A DNA stretch of 64,000 bases from Eleusine coracana subsp. coracana. Its lineage: Eukaryota > Streptophyta > Magnoliopsida > Poales > Poaceae. The notes under the pieces were generated by a model that saw only the letters and a list, made by a program, of their open reading frames with translations, did not search any database and had not been told where the DNA came from. Shown here piece after piece: positions 1 to 11,200 of this stretch. The stretch covers positions 40,678,432 through 40,742,431 of the forward strand of contig CM064417.1 of the NCBI GenBank assembly GCA_032690845.1, written 5' to 3'. The position numbers were made by a program, and so were the translations under genes. How positions within the stretch are numbered: the stretch's first letter is position 1; the number at the start of each line of letters is the position of its first letter.

Positions 1-429
1 AGTTTTATTAATGATATTAGTAAGATACTTGTATGGACCAATAATAGTCAATTTTATAAGAATAGATGTAAATAAGGAAACTATGATTTTTCTCACAAAC
101 ATTTGTTTCATGGATTGAGTTAATATCTAAAGTGATCATATAAACATGCCGGTAAGTTGACTAGTTAATTTAGATTTAGTAATAACTGTTAAACTATCTT
201 TTGTGTAAATGATTCTATTCATGTTGATCACACACTAGCATCTGTATATATATGTTGTAATAAGAAAGATTAGTGACATGAAATGGTTTCTTCCTAGTCA
301 AGTACATATAATATGCCATTGTTTCATTCATACTATATCTCCACTCAATCATTCATTCTCAATAAGATCACAATGGAAATGCATTTTTATGAACAAATAG
401 GGAAGAAACAATTGCATTTCAACCACAAA
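1..429. other. AT-rich intergenic sequence, nothing recognised
   Basis: No open frame, terminal repeat or RNA-like structure was recognised. The base composition is that of ordinary grass intergenic DNA. Confidence 0.5.
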
Positions 430-608
430 TTTGGAGTTTGATTGTGATCTAGATCCTGAATTTCAATTTTTTTGTTTTTAGTACAACTTTTCCCCAAATA
501 TATGATAACCAAAATTTCTCATTGGTTTTTACCACTACGTTTCCTCAAATCTGTGGTCAAAACGTAAAAATTGAAAATCAGGGTCTAGATCACAAATGGA
601 CTCAAACT
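430..608. repeat. MITE-like hairpin repeat
   Basis: The left arm (about 435-473) and the reverse complement of the right arm (about 566-606) match over about 35 bases apart from a 4-base gap. They share the core GTGATCTAGA followed by a CCTGA..TTTCAATTTTT tract. The roughly 90-bp spacer is AT-rich and noncoding. This is the shape of a small non-autonomous DNA transposon. No convincing target-site duplication was found, so the family is not assigned. Confidence 0.5.
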
Positions 609-639
609 ATGGTGAAAACACTATCACACCAATAGGGAA

Positions 640-1060
640 GGTAAAGAGGCATAGTTGTTGGTAGGGTGGCCAACAAGCAAGTTTGGCTCATTAGGCTCAG
701 TAGGATAATGGTTCAGATTGATTTGGCTTGTTAAGATCAACGAGCTAATTTAAAAAGATTCTTTGGCTAGGTTTGTTTGAAAAGCTCTAAGCTGACTCGT
801 TAGACTCAAGATCCGAGCATAATTCAACTTTGATGATAAAAATATTTATTAATTTAGACATTATGATAGTATTTAAACATGACAACAATATGAAAAAATA
901 TATGGCAGATAACACTATGAAAACTATCAACATGAGTCGATTGAGAATGACTTGCCTCATTAAGAACAATGAGCTAATTAGAAAAGGTTGTTTGACTAGG
1001 ATTATTTGGAAAGCTCGAGCTGGCTCGTTAGGATCAGGAGGTGGCCCGGACCTCGAGTGA
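640..1060. repeat. imperfect direct duplication of a noncoding unit
   Basis: A unit of about 90 bp at 728-816 recurs, diverged, at 951-1040. Both copies run through a GAGCTAATT core, a TTTG(G/A)CTAGG stretch and an AAAGCTC..GCTG(A/G)CTCGTTAG stretch. The short open frames across it look accidental. Confidence 0.4.
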
Positions 1061-1600
1061 GGGGAGGTGGAAGGTGTCGTTGGGCAGCACGGTCCTTCTT
1101 TCTCCTTCTCTTTTATGAAAATTTTCATCAATTACGTCCAATTGGGAGTTCCCGTTGAGCCGGGCTGCGGTACTTTCCCCTTAAGGTCCACCCAAAGGTA
1201 TGACGGTTTTTGGGAGTTCTTGTAGCCCATAACGGTTCCAGTACAGACATCATGCATTTAATTGGTAAACATTCAATTTGTTCTTTTATAAAGAATCTGC
1301 GGTAAGAAGGTGCCTTCGTATCGAGGTTACCTTGGAATTCATAATAGCACACACTCCTATTGGTTGCATAGAGTATTCTGGCCAATCTGAGCTCACAGCA
1401 AGGGAAATAAAGAAAGGAGAGAGCAAGGGCCTGTCACGAGCATCATTACCTCTTACCAATCCTGTATCCAATGACTGATCGGGTATCCTCTCCCACCCCA
1501 GCACCAAATGTGGCCCACTGTATGGCTGATAGTGTCCATTAGTCTTCCCACTCACCACTAAATGTGCGCAAGAGACTAATTCTCAACCAAGTGGCTGCTC
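1061..1600. other. upstream region of CYP72A copy 1, no gene seen
   Basis: This 540-bp stretch holds only short overlapping frames with no recognisable product. It precedes the TATA-like element of the P450 gene and probably includes its upstream regulatory sequence. No specific regulatory site could be supported. Confidence 0.4.
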
Positions 1601-1607
1601 TATTTAA
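1601..1607 (+). promoter_or_regulatory. TATA-like box of CYP72A copy 1
   Basis: TATTTAACCT lies 111 bp upstream of the ATG. The identical decamer lies 74 bp upstream of the paralogue's ATG (24871-24880). A CATCTCxAGTCAAA stretch follows in both leaders. Conservation between otherwise unrelated flanks supports a core promoter; the exact transcription start is unknown. Confidence 0.55.
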
Positions 1608-1711
1608 CCTGATCCCAAATAGAGTAACACACTCCCATCTCGAGTCAAAAGTACAGTTGCATCACACCTTTACTAACTCTTTCTCCTCTGGTTTCCTCAA
1701 TCGTGAGAGCA

Positions 1712-3984
1712 ATGGTTCTTGGAAACTTATTGTTTCCAGCTGTGGCTTCCGCCCTATGGAGCCTCCTTCTCGGCAGCCTCCTAGGTCTTTTCCTCCTGTG
1801 GATGATCGGCCGTCTGCTAGACTTCCTATGGTGGACGCCTCGACGGCTCGAGAGCACTCTGCGTGCGCAGGGTGTACGCGGCACCTCATACCGTTTTCTT
1901 ATTGGCGACCTTAAGGACTACAGCCGGCTGATTAAGGAGGCGTGGCCTACGCCCTTGCCGTTGCGGTGTCATGACATCAGACCCCGCGCCGCGCCGTTCA
2001 CCTACGCCCTTGTCCGGGAGCATGGCAGGGTGTGCATGTCTTGGTTCGGCCCGGTCCCCAAGGTGACCATCTATAATGCAGAACTGACCAGGGACGTGAT
2101 GAAGAACAAATTCGGACATTTCAAGAAGCTCAAGTTCCCAGCGCTGTCCAAGCTGCTCGGCGATGGTGTAGCAAGCCACGAGGGCGAGAAATGGGTCAAG
2201 CATCGGAGGATCCTGAACCCTGCCTTCCATCTTGAGAATCTCAAGGTACGTCAAAATTCTTGTGGTGTAAATGTGAATTCGAATTGTGGATATGTATGCA
2301 TATGCGTTGTTGGTTTTTCAGTCGATGACTCTGCTATGCACAGCGTATGCTGCCGGTGTTTTCTGCTTGTTGTGAAGACATGGTCAGCAGATGGGTGGAG
2401 TCCCTTGGCCCCGAAGGTTCATGCGAGCTGGATGTTTGGCCTGAGATGCAAGCCCTCAGTGGGGATGTCATCTCCCGCGCCGCATTCAGCTGCAGCTACC
2501 ATGAAGGAAGAAGGATCTTCGAGCTACAGGTTGAGCAGGCTGAGAGCATTATGAGATACGTTCAGAGGATTGTCATTCCGGGTTACATGTGAGTTAGTCC
2601 AACAGCTAAGGTTCATTGACTGACTTATTATGTGACTCGATAATTAATACATTCTCAGTCTCAGGTTCTACTTCGGAGTTCTGACTACAATAAAGTAGTT
2701 GTTGCAAGAGAATATGTGGAACCAATCTTTTGAAACTTTTATCATTGTTACACATCGCAGTATGCTGTATTTCTTTTTTTTTAGAACGAAATATGTGTAA
2801 TTGTTACATATCAAAATATGTGCATTTTATACATGAGTGTGTGGTATTGGTAGTTTGGTACTATCTGACCCTCATCCCCTAAATAACTTCCATATCCCGT
2901 AATTTATTAGTTTTTGTAGGTGAATATTTAGAGGGAAAAAATATTTCCTATGTTCAAAGCTTTGAATTAGAATCGCTAGATGTGGGTAATGGAGTATCTA
3001 CACTTTCATAGAAGCGGTATCCATACAATTATGCTCTTAGCTCGTTTATACTGAAAAATACTATGCCATATTGATACTTTCAGGTTCCTGCCTACCAAAA
3101 GCAACCGAAAGATCCGCCAAGTGAACAAAGAGATCGAATCAATTCTGCAAGGTATAATTGGGAAAAGAATTCAAGCTACAAAGGAAGGCAAGAGTACTAC
3201 AGATGACTTACTAGGTCTATTACTGGAGTCAAATCTAAGACACACTGATGAGAATTGCCGATCCAGAATGGGGATGACCATTAAAGAAATAATCGAGGAA
3301 TGCAAGCTATTCTACTTCGCTGGTATGCATACCACATCCGCATTGCTCACATGGACAATGGTAGTACTAAGCATGCACCCAGAGTGGCAGGACCGTGCAA
3401 GAGAGGAGATGCTAAGTTTGTTTGGAAAAAACAAGCCCGAGTACGATGGCCTAAGCCACCTCAAAATTGTGAGTTTTTAAAGTAACTTTGAGTTTTGATC
3501 TGGCATCAGTGATGTATATGCAAAATAATTTCTAGAATGCTCTTGATTAATGGTGCAGATGACCATGATTCTTTATGAGGTTCTGCGATTGTACCCGCCA
3601 GGTACTTCTTTCATGCGGAAAACATACAAGGAGATGGTGATTGGAGGCATCACGTACCCAGCTGGTGTCATCATTGAGCTGCCCGTAGCATTCATCCACC
3701 ATGACCCAGATATTTGGGGAAGCGATGTGCATGAGTTCAGGCCTGATAGGTTTGCAGAGGGGATCTCTAAGGCGTCCATGGATCTGAGTGCTTTCCTCCC
3801 ATTCGGTTGGGGACCGCGTATCTGCATCGGACAGAACTTTGCATTGCTTGAAGCCAAGATAGTGATGTGCATTATCATTCAGAACTTTAAATTTGAGCTT
3901 GCGCCAACGTATACTCATGAGCCACACCCTGCGATGTCACTGCATCCTATGCATGGTGCAAAGGTTAAGCTCAAGGCAATCTGA
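1712..3984 (+). CDS. CYP72A-type cytochrome P450, copy 1 (529 aa, four exons)
   Basis: Exons are 1712-2245, 2344-2588, 3084-3468 and 3559-3984, with GT/AG introns and continuous frame. The product is a membrane-anchored ER monooxygenase of the CYP72 clan: a hydrophobic N-terminus (residues about 5-40), the SYRFLIGD segment, the K-helix ExxR (E395, R398), the FRPDRF motif (448-453) and the heme loop [10 protein letters not shown] with ligand Cys477. The length fits the family (about 520-530 aa). ATG 1712 is chosen because it aligns with the paralogue's start. The odd point is in the I-helix: AGMHTTS (339-345) has His342 (codon 3328-3330) where the oxygen-activation motif normally has Asp or Glu. 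CYP72A enzymes oxidise terpenoids, gibberellins or xenobiotics; the substrate here cannot be inferred. The gene otherwise looks intact, but catalysis may be altered. Confidence 0.9.
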
Positions 3985-3989
3985 TTTAA

Positions 3990-3991
<2 letters not shown>

Positions 3992-4069
<78 letters not shown>
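3992..4069. repeat. (AT)n microsatellite in the 3' flank of CYP72A copy 1
   Basis: About 78 bp of uninterrupted AT dinucleotide begin 8 bp after the P450 stop codon, so the tract probably lies in the 3' UTR. It is absent after copy 2. Confidence 0.95.
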
Positions 4070-4073
<4 letters not shown>

Positions 4074-4244
4074 TATTTACCATTACATAGTTGACATTTC
4101 ACAGCGGACGTAACAGGAGCTTTAAATAGTTCAAATAAGCCTTCTACATGTGTGTGCTTGAAATGAGTGTACAATGTGTCTTTCGGTTTTCATGTAACCT
4201 TGAGTCTTAATGCGTTTATACATCTATCACATATATATTTGAGC

Positions 4245-4250
4245 AATAAA
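4245..4250 (+). terminator. candidate polyadenylation signal
   Basis: AATAAA lies about 260 bp downstream of the CYP72A copy 1 stop. Plant signals are loose, so this is only a plausible site. Confidence 0.3.
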
Positions 4251-4301
4251 AGAATCTACCATGTTCGCTCTCAAGACTAAGAAATTCACACAGAGAAAAT
4301 A

Positions 4302-4665
4302 GGAAAAAAAATTACCCACCATTGCCGTTATAAAAAAAATAGACTAAAATACTCCTAACAAAGTTATTAAATTACCCACCACTGCTATTATGAAAAAATT
4401 ATACTGAAATAACCCTAAAAATTTATTAAATTACCCACCATTGTCATTATTAATAAATTGATATTAAATATTTCTAAATATATTTATTAAAGTATCACAT
4501 TCACTCGTCTTTCTCTCTCAAACACCATGCCCATATTAATCGGAGAAATCACTATCATTATACAAATTTAGACTAAAATACTACTAAGAAAGTTATTTAA
4601 TTATCTACCACTGCCATCATGAAGAAATTAGACGGAAATACACCTAAAAAAATTATTAAGTCCCG
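4302..4665. repeat. diverged tandem repeat, unit about 60 bp
   Basis: About five imperfect units each contain a TTACCCACCA(T/C)TGCC-like block, then TTAT(G)AAAAAA, then a TAGACTAAAATACTCCTAA-like block. Unit starts are near 4311, 4371 and 4430, with degenerate units near 4545 and 4600. A reverse-oriented relative lies at the far right end of the window (63540-63665). Confidence 0.65.
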
Positions 4666-5739
4666 GTGTCAATCGGTAGATTTTGATATTTCATGTTAAA
4701 CATTTCAATCGGTAGATTTTGGTATATCTTTTTTTTTACTTTAATACAAATTGCATGAGACCTTATGATATTTTTACAGGGTAGATACAATCTATTAGTT
4801 CTAAGTAAGTGATAGAATGAAGCCTTTGGTCAAAATTTTCAACACAGATACTCCCTATTGTCATTATGAAAAAGTATTATTGAGAGAAAAAATATTTACC
4901 CTCTATGATGTTATGATTTTAAAATTTGATTGATATAAGGTATAATGTAATTAAGAGATATTATATTTATGCATTTTTATAATAAGATATAAAGATTAGC
5001 TGAGCAAATGCGTTGTTAGGTTGAGTAGTTTCTCATTAATTGCTAAACATTCTACTTCATGTATGTGTACACTTAGAACTGGGCCACCCATTAACCGCCT
5101 TAGGGCAAGTGGGCCACCTAAACTAGGGAGGCCCACGACGATACCTTGGCTGTTGGGTGCGCAAACAGTTAGCAAATAATACATTAACAACATCAAAATA
5201 CAACATAAATTTTACGTGAAAACTCATTTCAGGAAAAACTACCTGCATTGACTAGCAATCTTTATTATAGGAATAAAAGAGCTACAATGCAGAAAATAAC
5301 AATGAGTCTCTCTTTTTTCATGCAACATGAAAGATGTATATATGTGAGTGGATAACTAATCCAATAATTTTCTAAACAATGTGACCCATAACGTTGGAGG
5401 GCTCCACCTCTCACACCTCCTAGGCATCTCCTGCGAGACAAGAATTTGGATCATATTTAAACACAACCGTTCCTCTGCCCACGATCTTGAGCAGTGGGGG
5501 CGAGACCCCACAAGGGCCCACACTAGGCCACATGGCACACAACCAACGGGCGGTTGCGGATGCCACCGCTGAGCAGGGCATTAACACCCCGTCCCAAGTA
5601 ACAACGCCGCGGGGATAGATGTCGCGTGGGGAGCATATTGCCGCCTCCCTCAACGGGGTAGGGCCTGGGCGAAGATCCTTGTAGATTGGCGCACAATGGC
5701 ATCAGGTGCATCGGGCAGGCATTAATGTCCGATATCCTG
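4666..5739. other. intergenic sequence, no gene recognised
   Basis: The sequence is AT-rich to about 5060 and more GC-rich after it. Short frames overlap on both strands without a recognisable product. A 16-17 bp motif CCTTGGCTGTT(G/A)GGTGC occurs near 5142 and again near 5747, hinting at a rearranged or nested old repeat. Confidence 0.35.
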
Positions 5740-6300
5740 CCTATTTCCTTGGCTGTTAGGTGCTCAGCTGGCCCGTCCCGTCACCGCTTCCTCACGCCAA
5801 TGGGCGAACTTGTTACCCTCAGGGCTTGCACGCCCGTCCATATTGGCTCATGATGGAAGAAGAAGAAGGCATTAAGGTCCCCAAGTGGGTCTCCGACCAT
5901 TGTAGAAAACCTCCCTTGCACTATAAATGGGGAAACCCTGGCTTCTTAGAGGAGATGACAACATTGTACTCAACACACCTCAAGCAAAGACAATACAAAT
6001 AAGTAGAACATAATGTTTTACACCCTTGGGTTGCCCAAACCTTGATAAAATCATGTGTGCTGTAGTTCTCTTCCTCATTGACATGCAGATCCGTTCGCTT
6101 CCCAACCCTCTCAAAGGTGGCCATGCAGGCCCCTATTTTTTGGTGCTTCGGCAGATCGACAATGTGTCTTACTGGTGCACGATGTACAAAACCGAATAAG
6201 CTTGATCTCCTATGGGGCCAATCAATTAAATACCCTAGTACGATAAGTCTACAACCAACATATGCCCAAGAAAATCCCCCACGTCTATATGATTAACCAT
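5740..6300 (+). repeat. possible old LTR fragment
   Basis: A TATA element (CTATAAATGG, 5921-5930) is followed by a stretch ending in a GTTTTACACCC...GGTTGCCCAAACCTTGATAAAATC-like block near 6010-6050. That arrangement resembles the R/U5 part of grass Gypsy LTRs. Termini, PBS and a partner LTR were not found, so this is a weak call. Confidence 0.3.
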
Positions 6301-7827
6301 CTTGCTTTTTTAGCTCCCTTGCATGCCTGGCTATATACTCTGTAAGATTCATGACCATTGATGATTAGATCCCTGAGGTATGGATATTTTGGTGATTAAT
6401 GACAACTATAAAATTATAGGATAATACCTATTTGAGTGTTGTGTATGTAAGAATCATCTCTAAACTCTACTACAAATCTTATTGATGATGGTTGCGTTGG
6501 CGGTTGGTGACAATAACCACAAGCATGAAGGCTCGATGAACTTGATGAAGTCCAAGGGTTGATGAAGATGGATCAAGGCTAAGGACAAGCTATGGAGCAA
6601 GTGTTTGGAACATTTGTCTAGTTGTTAGGGCTTTGAGTCCATAGGAAAAACTGGACTATCAAGGGGGTCTAGGTCATATCTCTTTAGGTCACACTAGTTG
6701 GTAATGTGCATGGATGTTCAGTGAAATCATAAGCACCAGGTGATACTGGAGAAGCCAAGGAGCTGTTGGAAGAAGCCAGAAAACAAAGTCAAGCGAGGAC
6801 GAGGAGTTTCAGCTTCTGGACAGAGTGACTGGACAGAAGGTTTGAAGAGACCGGACTGTACGGTCATCAGAGATTCAAAGAGATGGATTGTGAGGATTTT
6901 GTCAGTGTGAAGAACCATAGAGATCGGACGGTCTGGTTTGTATGGGTAAAACATGAGACAGAGAGGAAGCAAATAGGAGCTCTTTGGAATCGTCGAAGGC
7001 AAAGGGACCGGACGGTCCGATCAGTGAGAAATCAAAAGTGGCAGAAGAGCCAACGTCTCTGAAGGAGCTGTTATAGGAGTGACCGAATGGCCTGGTCAGT
7101 CAATGACCGGACTGTATGGTCATTTGGTCTAGAAAGCTGATTTCGTGGAGCAACGACTGTATTGAGGTTTGAAGTCTATATAACTTCGTTGCTGGGGTCT
7201 TGGAGAACTCTCTTGGCCAGTGGAATTGCTGAGAGCATTTGTAGGGAGCCAAGAGGAAAAGAGAAGAGCACTAGGAGGAGATATTGGATATCTTGAGAGT
7301 GCTAGTGAGAGTAACTTGAGCATCTATCCACATCTAAGGCTAGGGTGTCCTTGATGGTGTGATCTAGGTTGTTACTCTTGGTCTATGGTGAGACCTATCC
7401 CAATTAGGTGTAGGTGATCGAGCCTATCATGATTGGTTGTGAAGGTCGTCACACGTTTGTATATGGTTTGAGCCCGTCGTTGAAATGGGCATCGATAGTA
7501 AGCGCCTATGTCGGCTCGGGGAGTCCGACAAGTTCTCAAGAGAGGCGAGAATGTGCCTTGGTGGCAGCGGTGACACAACAATGTCTTCACTATGGAAGTG
7601 ATTATGGGCTCATGTGTGAGAACTCCACTTGGTGGCAGGAGGGACCTGTACTTCGGCGGGAGTGGTCCAACGAGGGGTAGGGGAAGGCGCCATCCTTCCG
7701 AGACCTCGGGAAAAAATATCATGACCCATCTCTTACTCTACTCCTTACTATGATGCTTTACTTTCCGCATTTGCATACCGTGCTATTCATGCGTGTGTGT
7801 GTTTATCTTGCTCTTGTTGATCACCTT

Positions 7828-8068
7828 CACTACTACAATAATGCTCTATAGCGACAGACCAAAGACCTTAGTGGTGGAAACGAATTCCACCACTGAGCAA
7901 CTGTCACTACGAATGAGAAAACATAGTAGCAAACTAATGTCCACCGATGACCGTCGGGAGCCATCGCCGTTCGTGCCCGTGCCCAGATCTGCCGCCGCTG
8001 CCATTGCTTGCGCCTAGATCTGCACCGCCAAGGGGGCCGATGCTGACGGGAGGGGAGGGCAGTGCACT

Positions 8069-8071
<3 letters not shown>
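7828..8071 (+). mobile_element. CACTA-type terminal fragment inside the Copia-1 5' LTR
   Basis: The sequence begins CACTACTACAATAATGCTCTATAGCGACAG, the look of a CACTA terminal repeat with its subterminal GTAGCG-like units. It interrupts LTR sequence that runs on without it in the 3' LTR (GATCACCACTAGAATTG near 17898). No opposite terminus was seen before the (GA)n tract, so it is truncated. Confidence 0.4.

Positions 8072-8121
<50 letters not shown>
8072..8121. repeat. (GA)n microsatellite
   Basis: About 50 bp of perfect GA dinucleotide lie between the CACTA-like fragment and the distal LTR sequence. Confidence 0.95.
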
Positions 8122-8124
<3 letters not shown>

Positions 8125-8186
8125 ATTAGGTACATATTGCGAATTCCCGATTCACCCTCCCCTTTCGGTCACTCGATCCTTTCAAG

Positions 8187-8200
8187 TGGTATCAGAGCCA
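8187..8200 (+). other. primer binding site of Copia-1
   Basis: TGGTATCAGAGCCA is complementary to the 3' end of initiator-Met tRNA and lies 2 bp after the 5' LTR end. This is the standard plant Copia primer site. Confidence 0.85.
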
Positions 8201-8252
8201 AGTGCTCATTATAGGGCTTAACTACCTTGAGTACTAACCGTATTGAATTGGT

Positions 8253-11200
8253 ATGTCATCCCATTCGGGGTCGGGTCATGGCATATGGAAGGATCGCTTG
8301 AAAAGCTACCTAAATGCCATGATTTTGGATGAGTTGATGGATACTCTTCTGCACTTTGCCAATATCTTTACCGATGATCATGTGTATGATGATAATTGTG
8401 TGGATGTGCCTTGTTTTAGTGAGTGTCTAGATTCTTCTAGTGATAATTTGATAGGTTTCTCTGCTAGTGTGCCTAATGTGATGAATGATAATGATGTGTA
8501 TCTTGATCTTGCTTGCTCCTCTAGCATGTCTAGTGTTGATGATGGTTGTAAGCCTTTTATTGATCATGCTAGTGACTCACTTGTTAGGAAGTTCTTTGAT
8601 TTCCATGCTAATGAGAATGAGGAGTTACTTGACTCTCTTATTCATTTGCGAGGTATCGTTGATGGAATTGCAGCAACTGAAAGGTCTTTCGAGCTTCCCA
8701 AGATATTGATTATCGAGAAGATCCTCACCTTGCTCCCTAGCAGCAAGTTCCTCTACATCACCCTTGATCTCATCATGGACAAGAGTGGAGGTACCCATTG
8801 GATACTTGATATTGGGTGCACCCAACACATGACAGGGAAGCCAACCATGTTTGCCAACATTGATGAAGATGAAGACAGTGAGAAGGTGACTTTTGGGGAC
8901 AACTCAATGGGGAGAGTTAGAGGCTTAGGCAACGTGGCCATTATAGAGTACCTCCATCTCTCCAAGGTCTTTCTTGTGGAAACTGTCAATTTCAACCTCC
9001 TGTCTAGTGGTGATCTGTATGATATGGGATTCAAGTGCAAATTTGATGAGGATGGTGCAATGATTGTGAATGCAAAGAAATGGATAGTGTTTCATTGAGT
9101 GAGACATGGGAACTTGTATGTCATGGACTTCAAATCAAGCAACATGCCATCAAGTACTTGCCTATTCATCAAGGCAACTAAGGGATGGTTGTGGCATAGA
9201 AGATTAGCACATGTTAGGATGAGTTAGCTCAGAAAAGTGATCAAAAGGAATCTAGTTGAAGAAGTCAAGGATGTTATATTTGAGAAAGACAGACTGTGCA
9301 GTGCTTGTCAAGCTGGAAAGCAAATTGCTTCTTCTCATCCCACCAAGTCATTCATGTCAACATCTCATCCTCTAGAGATCTTGCACATGGACTTGATAGA
9401 GCCAACACATTACAAGAGTCTGGGAGGCAATCTCCATTGCTTGGTGATTGTGGATGACTTCACAAGATATAATTGGACCTTCTTTCTTGTGGACAAGTCT
9501 CAAAGCAAGTGATATCTTTAGGAAATTTGCAAGGAGAGCAAAGAATGAATTCAAGGCTAGCATTGTGAAGATAAGGAGTGACAATGGGATTGAGTTCAAG
9601 AATACAACAGTGTAGGAATATTATGACAAGAAGGGAATCAAGTATGAATTCCCTGCTACATATACTCCCAAGCAGAATGGAGTAATGGAGAGGAAGAACA
9701 AGACACTCATCACTCTAGCCCGTGCTATGCTAGATGAGTTTGAGACTCATGAGAGATTTTGGCCTGAAGCAATCAACACAGCTTGCTACACTTCCAACTA
9801 TGTATATCTTCACCGGTTGTTGAAGAAGACACCTTATGAGCTATTGGTTGGACAGAAATTGAATATTTCCTATTTTCGGGTCTTTGGCTGCACTTGCTAC
9901 ATTCTCAAGAAGAGGAGGAAGCCTAGGAAGTTTGAGAGCAGAACGGGTGAAGGCATTCTTATTGGGTACTCAGGGACTTCTAAGAATCCTATGATGTGCA
10001 ATTTAATAAGTCAAATAGTTCTCAAAAGGCAGATGAATTTTATGAAGTGAACATTGAAGATGAACCCATGAGGGAAGCTTTGAGAAAGATGCACGTGGGT
10101 GAGGTTTTATCACATGAGGCAAATGATGATGATATTGGTGAGCCCTCTACTCCACCACCTCAACCAACTTCATCCTCCGAGGTACAAGAACCAACCCAAG
10201 ATGCTAATGAAACATCCTCTAGCTCCTCCCAAGATTCATTGAGAGTACACCCACCCAGCCAAGAAGAAATCTAAGTAAGAAGTGAGCCTCAAGCCTCCCC
10301 ACATACTTCACCTCAAGCCACTTCTCCAAGCTCTTCTCACAACACCCCCACATCCAGTCCAAGCTCTAGCTCCATGACAAGAAAGCATATGAGTGATTCT
10401 CCCACCTCACTAAGAATCCAAGGCAGTCATATCACAAGAGAGCAAGCAGTCCATGATGCACAAGATACTTCACCTAGACCTCAAGAATAACCCCTCCCTA
10501 GACCCAAAGCTATCAACAAGGATCATTCTCGTGACTTGATCATTGGGAGTCCATCTCAAGTAGTTAGGAAAAGGACGAATCAATACAAGCCCAACTATGT
10601 GAATGAGGCAAATGATGGTGAGGCAAATGTTGCAATTGAGAACTTCTCCTTCGTCTCTATGATTGAGCCCATAACCATTGATGAAGCTATGGATGATCAC
10701 AAGTGGGTAATTGCTATGCAAGAAGAGTTGAACAACTTCAAGAGATGCAAAGTGTAGAAACTTGTTGAGAGTCCCAAGAATCATAATGTTGTTGGCACCA
10801 AGTGGGTCTTCAAAAACAAACAAGATGAGAAAGAGGCCATTGTCAAGAACAAGGCTTGCCTAGTGGCTAAGGGATATTCTCAAGTGGCGGGTATTGACTT
10901 TGAAGAAACATTTGCTCCAGTGGCCCGTCTTGAAGCGATTCGGATCTTACTTGCCTATCCATCACATAATGGCTTCAAGCTCTATCAAATGGACATCAAG
11001 AGTGCATTCTTGAATGGAGACATCAATGAGAAGGTCCATGTGGAACAACCTCTAGGATTTGAGGACCTCTAGCATCCAAGACATGTGTACAAATTGAAGA
11101 AAGATCTATATGGCCTCAAGCAAGCACCAAGGACATGGTATGCACATTTGACAACATTCCTTCTCAAGAATGACTTCAAAATTGGAAGTATTGATAGCAC

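Larger units (their letters stand above)
6374..8184 (+). repeat. 5' LTR of Copia-1 (approximate)
   Basis: It starts TGAGGTATGG and ends CGATCCTTTCA just before the PBS, giving TG..CA ends. The last 40 bp (ATTC.CGATTCACC..GTCACTCGATCCTTT) recur at 17975-18018. It contains short odd-length palindromes of the GGAC-N-GTCC type (for example 7008-7022) and a CACTA-like insertion followed by a (GA)n tract. Confidence 0.6.

Noticed and set aside
3893..4090. Open frame with Tyr-Ile repeats
   Set aside because: Translation of the (AT)n microsatellite in another frame of CYP72A exon 4.
4302..4665. CRISPR-like array
   Set aside because: The units are diverged, contiguous tandem repeats without unique spacers, in a plant genome.
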